Shown here: piece after piece, positions 49,288 through 56,228 of the stretch
Layout: every line of letters starts with the position of its first letter
How positions within the stretch are numbered: position 1 is the first letter of the stretch
From: Streptomyces rubrogriseus
GTDB lineage: Bacteria > Actinomycetota > Actinomycetes > Streptomycetales > Streptomycetaceae
Assembly (NCBI RefSeq): GCF_027947575.1
Contig: NZ_CP116256.1
Location: 5,270,001-5,334,000, forward strand
Direction of reading: 5' to 3'
Length of the DNA: 64,000 bases
Position numbers and translations under genes: made by a program
The notes under the pieces: model-generated
Seen by the model: only the letters and a program-made list of their open reading frames with translations
Told to the model about the DNA's origin: nothing
Databases searched by the model: none

Positions 49288-50604
49288 GTGAGCGAGAGCG
49301 ACCCCGTGCCCGGCGGGCGCCCCGGCGAGGTCGAACGGGCCACCGCGCTGACCGGCGAGCTGACCGGGCAGGGCGTGCACGGCGTGGTGCTGGCGTACGT
49401 CGACACCGCCGGGATCGCCCGGGTGAAGACCGTGCCCACCGCGAAGCTCGCCGCGGCCGCGGCCTGGGGCGTCGGCATGTCCCCGGTGTTCGACACCTTC
49501 CTGGCCGACGACTCGATCGTCGCCACGGACGTCCTCGGCTCCCCCGACGGCGACCTGCGCCTCTACCCCGACCTCGACCGGCTGACCGTGCTCGCGGCGC
49601 AGCCCGGCTGGGCGTGGGCGCCGGTGGACCGGATCACGCAGGAGGGTGCCCCGCACCCGGCGTGCGGGCGCACCGTGCTGCGCCGGATCGTGGCCGGGGC
49701 GGCCGAGCGGCACGGCATCACCTTCAGGGCCGCCGTCGAGGTGGAGTGGGCCGTGGGCCGGGGCGACGCGGACGGCGACGCGTTCGTGCCCGCGGTGTCC
49801 GGACCGGCGTACGGCGCGGCCCGGCAGGTCGAGCTGAGCGACTGCGCCGCCGACCTGCTGGCGGCGCTGGCGGCGCAGGGCGTGGACGTGGAGCAGTTCC
49901 ATCCCGAGTACGCGGCGGGGCAGTTCGAGGTCTCGGTGGGGGCGCTCGGCCCGGTGGCGGCGGCCGACCACAGCGTGCTGGTGCGGCAGACGATCCGGGC
50001 GGTCTCGCGGCGCCACGGGCTGCGCGTCTCCTTCGCCCCTGCCGTCCTCGGACAGGGCGTCGGCAACGGCGGGCATCTCCACCTCTCCGCCTGGCGCGAC
50101 GGGACGAACCTGCACGCGGGCGGGACCGCCCGGTACGGGATGACCGCCGAGGCGGAGTCCTTCGTGGCCGGGGTGCTCGGCCACCTCCCGGCGCTCACGG
50201 CGCTCACCGCGCCGAGCCCGGCGAGCCGGCTGCGGCTGCGGCCCTCGCAGTGGGCCGGGGTGTTCACCGCCTGGGGGCGGGAGACCCGCGAGGCCGCGCT
50301 GCGGATCGTCACCGGCACCGCCGGGATCCGCGACCGCGCGGCGAACCTGGAGGTGAAGCCGGTCGACCTCGCCGCCAACCCGTACCTCGCCCTCGCCTCG
50401 GTGATCGCCGCCGGACTGGACGGGCTGGCCTCGTCCGCCCCGCTGCCCGAGGAGATCACCGGCGACCCGGCCCGGCTCGATCCCGCCGCGGCCGCCGCCC
50501 GGGGCGTGCGGCGGCTGCCGGTCACGCTCACGGAGTCGGTGGCCGCCTTCCGGACCGACGGCGTACTGCGCGAGGCGCTGGGTCCGGTGCTGGCCGAGGG
50601 GTGA
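49288..50604 (+). CDS. glnA3: GlnA3-like glutamine-synthetase-family enzyme (gamma-glutamylpolyamine synthetase), C-terminus truncated by an apparent frameshift
   Basis: 438 aa as read. GS fold with AAVEVEWAVG, VEQFHPEYAAGQFEVS, GNGGHLHLSAW (catalytic His), RLRPSQWAGVF and NLEVKPVDLAANPYLALA. The SCO6962 (GlnA3) orthologue is expected at this position near the inositol cluster; that enzyme glutamylates polyamines such as putrescine. GTG 49288 follows GAAGGAG. The frame stops at TGA 50602, but the next frame continues for 27 codons to AYRWKY at 50687, the typical GS C-terminus. One extra G in the run 50598-50601 restores it. The adjacent amidohydrolase starts 2 bp after that point. Confidence 0.85.
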   Translation: MSESDPVPGGRPGEVERATALTGELTGQGVHGVVLAYVDTAGIARVKTVPTAKLAAAAAWGVGMSPVFDTFLADDSIVATDVLGSPDGDLRLYPDLDRLTVLAAQPGWAWAPVDRITQEGAPHPACGRTVLRRIVAGAAERHGITFRAAVEVEWAVGRGDADGDAFVPAVSGPAYGAARQVELSDCAADLLAALAAQGVDVEQFHPEYAAGQFEVSVGALGPVAAADHSVLVRQTIRAVSRRHGLRVSFAPAVLGQGVGNGGHLHLSAWRDGTNLHAGGTARYGMTAEAESFVAGVLGHLPALTALTAPSPASRLRLRPSQWAGVFTAWGRETREAALRIVTGTAGIRDRAANLEVKPVDLAANPYLALASVIAAGLDGLASSAPLPEEITGDPARLDPAAAAARGVRRLPVTLTESVAAFRTDGVLREALGPVLAEG

Positions 50605-50688
50605 TCGCCGTGCGGCTGGGCGAGGCCGGGTCGGTCGAGGGGCTGGACGACGACGGTGTGGCGGCGGCGTACCGCTGGAAGTACTGAG

Positions 50689-51837
50689 ATGGCCGCCGGA
50701 CCGGTGGCCGAGCGGCTTGCCGCGCTGGAGCTGGTGGACCACCACTGCCACGGTGCCGTCACCGACGACCTGGACCGTGCTGGTTTCGAGGCCCTGCTCA
50801 CGGAGGGCGAGGCGTGGCCCGGCGTCTCCCCCTTCGACAGCCCCGTCGGCCTCGCCGTGCGCCGCCACTGTGCGCCCCTGCTGGGTCTGCCGCGCCACTG
50901 TCCCGCCGGGGTGTACCTGGCCCGGCGGTCCGAGCTGGGCGCCGCCGAGGTCAACCGGCGGTTCCTGCGGGCCGCGCGCACCGGCGCGTTCTGCGTGGAC
51001 ACGGGGTACGCCCCGCACCGCGTGACCGCACCGGCCGAGCTGGCCGAGGCCGCCGGCGCGAAGGCGTACGACGTGGTCCGGCTGGAGGGCGTCGCGGAGG
51101 CCGTGGTGGCCGACGGTGTCGAACCGGACGCGTACGCACGCGCGTTCCGCACGGCCGCGTGGGAGGCGGTACGGCGGCCGGGTGTGGTGGCCGTCAAGTC
51201 GGTGGCGGCCTACCGCACCGGGTTCGATCTGGACCCGGCCCGCCCCTCGCCCGCCGAGGTGACCGAGGCCGCCCGGCGCTGGCTGGCGCGCGGCGGCGGC
51301 CGGCTCGACGACCCGGTGCTCGTGCGGCACCTGCTGTGGACCGCCGTGGACCTCGGCCGGCCGCTGCAACTGCACACCGGGTTCGGCGACGGCGACATCC
51401 GCCTGCACCGGGCGGACCCCACCCTGCTGACCGACTGGCTGCACCTGACCGCCGGCACCATCCCGGTCCTGCTGCTGCACTGCTGGCCGTACCAGCGCCA
51501 GGCCGCCTATCTCTGTGCGGTCTTCGAGCGGGTGTACCTCGACGTGGGGCTCACCCTGCACCACGTCGGCCCCGCGCGGGCGGGCGCGGTCCTCGCGGAG
51601 GCACTGGAGATCACCCCGTTCCGCAAGCTGCTCCACAGCTCCGACGCCTACGGACTGGCCGAGTTCCACCACCTGGGGGCGCTGGCCTTCCGGCAGGGAC
51701 TGGCCGGTCTGCTTCAGGAGCGGCTGGACGCCGACGAGCTGTCCCTCCCGGACGCGCTGCGCCTGGCCCGCTGGGTCGGACGGGACAATGCCCGGCGGGT
51801 CTACCGGCTGCCCGGTGGCCCGGCGGACGACGGCTGA
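50689..51837 (+). CDS. amidohydrolase family protein
   Basis: 382 aa TIM-barrel metal hydrolase. The first-strand metal motif is VDHHCHGAV; later candidate ligands are in PLQLHTGFGDGD, PVLLLHCWPYQRQAAYL and LLHSSDAYGLAEF. It is the amidohydrolase_2/uronate-isomerase-like type. ATG 50689 is 2 bp after the restored glnA3 stop, so translation is probably coupled. It may remove the gamma-glutamyl group or process a product of the GlnA3-like enzyme; that link is contextual only. Confidence 0.85.
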   Translation: MAAGPVAERLAALELVDHHCHGAVTDDLDRAGFEALLTEGEAWPGVSPFDSPVGLAVRRHCAPLLGLPRHCPAGVYLARRSELGAAEVNRRFLRAARTGAFCVDTGYAPHRVTAPAELAEAAGAKAYDVVRLEGVAEAVVADGVEPDAYARAFRTAAWEAVRRPGVVAVKSVAAYRTGFDLDPARPSPAEVTEAARRWLARGGGRLDDPVLVRHLLWTAVDLGRPLQLHTGFGDGDIRLHRADPTLLTDWLHLTAGTIPVLLLHCWPYQRQAAYLCAVFERVYLDVGLTLHHVGPARAGAVLAEALEITPFRKLLHSSDAYGLAEFHHLGALAFRQGLAGLLQERLDADELSLPDALRLARWVGRDNARRVYRLPGGPADDG

Positions 51838-51896
51838 GCGGCGTGGGACGGGTCACAGTCCCGGAGCGCCGCCCGGGAAGCACGAACGGCTGAAAG

Positions 51897-51909
51897 TATG
51901 ATCAAGCGA
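51897..51909 (+). promoter_or_regulatory. -10 element for a leaderless DUF4916 transcript
   Basis: TATGAT (51897-51902) followed 6 bp later by ATG 51909, with no ribosome site. Confidence 0.5.
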
Positions 51910-52445
51910 TGTCTGACATGACCGAAACCACGCCGGGCTGGCTGACGAGCGACGAACTCGAAATGGCGCGCGCCCGCATGCCGATCCTGTACGTCGAGGC
52001 CGTGCCCGTACGGGTGGACGACAGCGGCGAAGTCACCAGCGTCGGCCTGCTCCTGCGCATCGGGCCCGACGGGACGGTCAGCCGGACCCTGGTCTCCGGG
52101 CGGGTGCTGCACCACGAGCGGGTCCGGGACGCCCTGCTGCGCCATCTGGAGAAGGACCTCGGCCCGGTGGCACTGCCCCGGGTGCCGCCCTCGCTCCAGC
52201 CGTTCACGGTGGCCGAGTACTTCCCGACGCACGGTGTCACGCCGTACCACGACCCCCGGCAGCACGCGGTCTCGCTCGCCTACGTCGTGCCGGTGACGGG
52301 TGACTGCCGGCCGCGCCAGGACGCGCTGGACCTGGTCTGGTTCGATCCGCGCGAGGCTCTGTCCGAGGCGGTGCGCAGCGAGATGCCGGGCGGGCACGGG
52401 GTGCTGCTGAAGCAGGCGCTGGCGCACGTGGGCTGCGTGGGCTGA
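51909..52445 (+). CDS. DUF4916 / NUDIX-hydrolase-like protein
   Basis: 178 aa cytosolic protein. The NUDIX-box region reads SGRVLHHERVRDALLRHLEK, which keeps the helix but not the canonical GX5EX7REUXEEXGU Glu set, so pyrophosphatase activity is doubtful. Flanking strands (ILYVEAVPVRVDDSGEVTSV, SLAYVVPVTGD, DLVWFDPREAL) fit the fold. Leaderless start. Convergent with the Mrp operon (13 bp between stops). Confidence 0.83.
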   Translation: MSDMTETTPGWLTSDELEMARARMPILYVEAVPVRVDDSGEVTSVGLLLRIGPDGTVSRTLVSGRVLHHERVRDALLRHLEKDLGPVALPRVPPSLQPFTVAEYFPTHGVTPYHDPRQHAVSLAYVVPVTGDCRPRQDALDLVWFDPREALSEAVRSEMPGGHGVLLKQALAHVGCVG

Positions 52446-52458
52446 GCGCTCCCCGATG

Positions 52459-52824
52459 CTACTCCTCGCGCCGGTCGCCGTCGCTCAGCTGCGGGTCCAG
52501 GTCGTCCCTGAGCAGGCCCCGCGACCCCGTCTGCCCGGTGCGGTAGGCGGAGCGGGCCACCAGGTGGGAGGCGACCGGGCTGGTGAGGAACTGGAAGAAG
52601 GCGATGAGCGCGAGGGTGCCCACGTCGGTGCCGTGGCGCAGTCGCAGCGCCACCCCGGTGAGGACGAGGAGCATCCCGAGGGTCTGCGGTTTGGTGGCGG
52701 CGTGGCTGCGGGAGAGCACGTCGGGGAAGCGGACCATCCCGATCACACCGAGGAGGCACTGCAGGCAGCCGAGGAGCAGCAGGACGGTCCCGGCCAGGTC
52801 GGCGGCCTCGGCCCAGGCGTTCAC
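52459..52824 (-). CDS. mrpG: Na+/H+ antiporter subunit G
   Basis: 121 aa with three membrane helices. VLLLLGCLQCLLGVIGMVRF and PDVLSRSHAATKPQTLGMLL are the subunit G signature. Last gene of the Mrp operon; GTG 52824 overlaps the mrpF stop by 4 nt. Small structural subunit required for assembly of the cation/proton antiporter complex; charged C-terminal tail in the cytosol. Confidence 0.92.
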   Translation of the reverse strand: MNAWAEAADLAGTVLLLLGCLQCLLGVIGMVRFPDVLSRSHAATKPQTLGMLLVLTGVALRLRHGTDVGTLALIAFFQFLTSPVASHLVARSAYRTGQTGSRGLLRDDLDPQLSDGDRREE

Positions 52825-53138
52825 CGGTGGTCCTGCCTGCCGTCCGGGCGCACGGTGGGCCGGTCGCGCACGGCGATGAAGCGGGCGATCCCCACCGAGC
52901 CGGTGAAGCCGAGGAAGGCGAGCACCAGCATCACGGGGAAGTAGAAGGAGTCGCGGTCGTGGGCGGCCTTGACGCCGATGCCGGCGATGATGAGCGCCGC
53001 GGCCACGTCCAGGGCGACGGCGCGGTCCAGCATCGAGGGGCCGTACCAGATCCGGTACAACAGCAGTGCGCCGGCGACGAGAATCATCGCGAGCGCGGCG
53101 ACGAGCAGGGCGTCTTCGACGCTGTGCAGGGTGGTCAC
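52821..53138 (-). CDS. mrpF: Na+/H+ antiporter subunit F
   Basis: 105 aa, three helices. GPSMLDRAVALDVAAALIIAG is the MrpF motif with the conserved Asp, which has been proposed to take part in the ion path. Four-nt overlaps with both neighbours. Confidence 0.92.
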   Translation of the reverse strand: MTTLHSVEDALLVAALAMILVAGALLLYRIWYGPSMLDRAVALDVAAALIIAGIGVKAAHDRDSFYFPVMLVLAFLGFTGSVGIARFIAVRDRPTVRPDGRQDHR

Positions 53139-53734
53139 GTCGGGAGGTCACCTTCCGGTACGGGGCGGGCGGCGTCGGCGATGTCCTCGGCGGTGCCGAA
53201 GGCGCGGGCGACGAGTTCCTCCATGCGCCACACCTGCCGCTGGGCGCCCTCGATCTCGCCGGGGTTGCCCGCGTCGAGGACGTGCAGGAACAGGGTTGCC
53301 GTCGACCGGCGCACCTCGATGACGGAGCCGCCGGGGACGTTGGAGACGGCGACGGCGGTGGCCGTGAGCATGAGGTCGCTGCGCACTCGCAGCGGGACGG
53401 CGACGACCGCGGCGTGGTAGGGGCCCTTGGCGAAGATCTGCCGGGTGACCTCGACGCTGGAGGAGAACATGTCGAACAGCAGGTAGGCCGCGAGGCGCAG
53501 CACGCCCAGGGGGTGCAGCCGGAGGCCGATGTCCACGGCGGGCAGCGGGAAGGCCAGGCACAGGCAGACCGCGACGAGGACGCCGTTGACGAGGTTGGCC
53601 CAGGACGGGGTGCCCCACAGCAGGATCCAGATGACGGTGAGCCAGCCCACGAGCGGCAGGTCGAGCACGCGCCGGCCGCGGCCGACCCGGAAGGACCAGC
53701 TGTAGGGGGAACGGTCGCGGAAGAGGTTGCTCAC
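53135..53734 (-). CDS. mrpE: Na+/H+ antiporter subunit E
   Basis: 199 aa. N-terminal helices (VGWLTVIWILLWGTPSWANL, GVLVAVCLCLAFPLP) and a cytosolic domain with DLMLTATAVAVSNVPGGSVI then FLHVLDAGN, typical of MrpE. Coupled by 4 nt to mrpD and mrpF. Accessory subunit on the cytosolic side of the complex. Confidence 0.92.
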   Translation of the reverse strand: MSNLFRDRSPYSWSFRVGRGRRVLDLPLVGWLTVIWILLWGTPSWANLVNGVLVAVCLCLAFPLPAVDIGLRLHPLGVLRLAAYLLFDMFSSSVEVTRQIFAKGPYHAAVVAVPLRVRSDLMLTATAVAVSNVPGGSVIEVRRSTATLFLHVLDAGNPGEIEGAQRQVWRMEELVARAFGTAEDIADAARPVPEGDLPT

Positions 53735-55458
53735 CGGCCCAGCACCGCCTCGATGTAGGGGGTACGGGCGAGGAGTTCGGTGGCGGCGGCCTGGGTGAAG
53801 GTGGTGAGGGGGCCGCCGAGGACGGTGTAGGACAGGCCGAGGGCGACGGCGGCGCCGGTGGCCACCAGCATGGGCCAGGGCAGGTGCTTGGTGGTGGTGA
53901 TGGACTGCCCGAGGAAGCCCGCGGAGACGACGGCGCCCGCGGGCACCGGCAGCCCGCTCCCGGACTCGGCCGGCCTGCCGGAGCCGGACGCCTCTCCGGA
54001 GCCGGGCGTCTTTCCGGAGCCGGACGCTTCTCCGGAGTCGGGCGTCTCTCCGGAGCCGGGTGCCCTGCCCTCCTCGTCGTCACCCGTGTCGTCGTCCTCG
54101 GCCGACTCCAGCACGACGCCCTCTTCCTCGGCCCCGGGCGGCGCGTCGCGCCAGAACGCCAGGTTCCAGACCTTCGCCATGACGTAGAGGGTAAGCAGGC
54201 TGGTCGCGGCGGATCCGGCGACGAGGGCCCAGGCCCAGCCGCCGCCGTCGGCGACGCCCGCGCGCATCAGGCCGAGCTTGCCGATGAATCCGGACAGCGG
54301 CGGGATGCCCGCGAGGTTCATGGCGGGCACGAAGAACAGCACGGCGAGCAGTGGCGCCGTCCTGGCCAGGCCGCCGAGGCGGGTGAGTTCCGTCGTGCCG
54401 TCGCGCCGCTCGATGAGTCCGGCGACGAGGAACAGGGTGGTCTGCACGGTGATGTGGTGTGCCACGTACACGATCGCGCCGCTGATCCCGCCCCCTCCCG
54501 CGAGGGCGATGCCGAAGACCATGTAGCCGATGTGGCTGATGAGCGTGAAGGACAGCACCCGCTTCAGGTCGGTCTGGGCGACGGCGCCGAGGATGCCGAC
54601 GACCATGGAGGCGAGCGCGGCGAGCATCAGCAGGTCGCCCAGGCGGTGGCCGGGGAAGAGCAGGGTCTGGGTGCGCAGCATCGAGTACACGCCGACCTTG
54701 GTCAGCAGCCCGGCGAAGACCGCGGTGACCGGCGCGGGTGCGGTGGGATAGGAGTCGGGCAGCCAGGCCGCGAGCGGGAACACCGCCGCCTTGATCGCGA
54801 ACACGGTCAGCAGCATCGCCTCCAGCAGCGTGCGTACGCCGGGCGGCACCTCCTGGAGCCGCCCGGCGAGCTGGGCGAGGTTCACGGTGCCCGCGACCGC
54901 GTAGGTCATGGCGATGGCGATCAGGAAGAGCACGGAGGAGAACAGCGAGATGATCACGTACGTCGATCCGGCCCGGATGCGGGTAGCGGTGCCGCCGATG
55001 GTGAGCAGGACGAAGCTGGCGACGAGCATGATCTCGAAGCCGACGTAGAGGTTGACGAGGTCTCCGGCGAGGAAGGTGCAGGAGACGCCCGCCACGAGGA
55101 TGAGGTAGGCGGGGTGGAAGACGCCGACCGGCGCCTGGTCGTCGCGGTCGGCCATGCCCTGTCCCAGCGAGTACACGAGGACGAGCAGGGTGACGGCGCT
55201 GGAGACGGTGAGCATCAGGCCCGCGAGGCGGTCGGCGACCAGGGTGATGCCGACCGGCGGTGCGAAGTCGCCGAGGTGCACGCTGAGCGGGCCGTGGCGG
55301 TCGGCGGACACCATGAGCACCACGGAGAGCACCAGGACCGCGCCGAGCACGGCGATGCTGATGAAGCGCTGGAACCGGTGCAGCCGGGGCCCGATGGCCA
55401 GCTTCAGGCCGGTGACGCACAGGGGCAGCACGACGGGGAGCGGAACGAGCGCGTTCAT
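53731..55458 (-). CDS. mrpD: Na+/H+ antiporter subunit D with repeat insertion
   Basis: 575 aa, 14-helix complex I NuoN/M-like proton channel subunit. Functional helices include YVGFEIMLVASFVLLTIGG (Glu), MLLTVFAIKAAVFPLAAWLP (Lys) and FTLISHIGYMVFGIA. Residues about 450-515 are an unusual acidic then Gly/Ser/Glu repeat region coded by five 18-bp units (53980-54069), placed between late helices; usual MrpD is about 490-500 aa. The repeat is probably a cytosolic loop and does not break the frame. Four-nt overlaps on both sides. Confidence 0.92.
   Translation of the reverse strand: MNALVPLPVVLPLCVTGLKLAIGPRLHRFQRFISIAVLGAVLVLSVVLMVSADRHGPLSVHLGDFAPPVGITLVADRLAGLMLTVSSAVTLLVLVYSLGQGMADRDDQAPVGVFHPAYLILVAGVSCTFLAGDLVNLYVGFEIMLVASFVLLTIGGTATRIRAGSTYVIISLFSSVLFLIAIAMTYAVAGTVNLAQLAGRLQEVPPGVRTLLEAMLLTVFAIKAAVFPLAAWLPDSYPTAPAPVTAVFAGLLTKVGVYSMLRTQTLLFPGHRLGDLLMLAALASMVVGILGAVAQTDLKRVLSFTLISHIGYMVFGIALAGGGGISGAIVYVAHHITVQTTLFLVAGLIERRDGTTELTRLGGLARTAPLLAVLFFVPAMNLAGIPPLSGFIGKLGLMRAGVADGGGWAWALVAGSAATSLLTLYVMAKVWNLAFWRDAPPGAEEEGVVLESAEDDDTGDDEEGRAPGSGETPDSGEASGSGKTPGSGEASGSGRPAESGSGLPVPAGAVVSAGFLGQSITTTKHLPWPMLVATGAAVALGLSYTVLGGPLTTFTQAAATELLARTPYIEAVLGR
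53980..54069. repeat. five 18-bp tandem repeats inside mrpD
   Basis: Units start at 53980, 53998, 54016, 54034 and 54052, each close to GGAGCCGGACGCCTCTCC. On the coding strand they give a 6-residue Gly-Ser-Gly-Glu-type period. Confidence 0.85.
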
Positions 55459-56228
55459 CTGGTTCCTTCCGTGCCGGCGCCACCCGGGTCGTCGGGCTGG
55501 TCGGGCTGGTCGGGCCGCGGGTGGCAGGAGTCCTCGCCGGGGAGCGAGTCGGGCTCGCGGCCGGTCTCCTCGGGGTCGTTGGAGGGCCCGGCGACCCGTG
55601 CGGGGGCCGGCCCGGGGCGGCCCGCGGCATCGGTGGAGCCCAGCTCGCGGCCCTCCCGGTAGTCCTCGGGGTCGGCGCCGAGGATGTCGTTCCAGAGGTT
55701 CCCGGAGACGTCGTTGGCGCGGGCCTGGTAGGCGCGTTCCTCGCGGACCCGCCGGCGCAGCCGTCTACGGGCGGCGCGGTAGCGGGCCCGCTGCTCGGCG
55801 TCGGCGCCGCCGTCCCCGGCGCGGGCCTCGCGGTAGCGGTCGCGGAGTTCGCCGCGCCGGTCGAGGAACTCGGCGCGCAGGGCGACCAGCCGGTCCTCGG
55901 TGTCGTCGCTGATCTCGTCGGAGCCGGTGACCTGGTGGCTGCGGTAGGCCATGGCGAGCAGGAAGGCGGTGGTGGCGAGGGTGATGACGATCGCGGTCAG
56001 GGCGATGGCCTGGGGCAGCGGGTCGGTGACGCGGTTGCGGATGATGTGCGGGTAGAGCAGGGGCGCCTCGCCCGCGCTGCCGGTGGCGGCCAGGACCAGC
56101 AGGTTGACGCCGTTGCCGAGGACTACGGCGCCGAGCAGGATCCGGGTCAGGGAGCGGGTCAGCAGCAGGGTGGCGCCGACGGCGTTGAGGACGGCGGCGG
56201 CCACCAGCAGGGACAGGCTCACGGTCAT
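55455..56228 (-). CDS. mrpC: Na+/H+ antiporter subunit C with long C-terminal extension
   Basis: 257 aa. Residues 1-110 are the three-helix NuoK-like subunit (LTRILLGAVVLGNGVNLLVL, DPLPQAIALTAIVITLATTA). About 145 extra residues follow: a charged, coiled-coil-like stretch (DRYREARAGDG, YRAARRRLRRRVREERAY) and a Pro/Asp-rich end. MrpC is normally 110-130 aa, so this tail is atypical and must face the cytosol. Coupled by ATGA overlaps to mrpA and mrpD. Confidence 0.9.
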   Translation of the reverse strand: MTVSLSLLVAAAVLNAVGATLLLTRSLTRILLGAVVLGNGVNLLVLAATGSAGEAPLLYPHIIRNRVTDPLPQAIALTAIVITLATTAFLLAMAYRSHQVTGSDEISDDTEDRLVALRAEFLDRRGELRDRYREARAGDGGADAEQRARYRAARRRLRRRVREERAYQARANDVSGNLWNDILGADPEDYREGRELGSTDAAGRPGPAPARVAGPSNDPEETGREPDSLPGEDSCHPRPDQPDQPDDPGGAGTEGTR

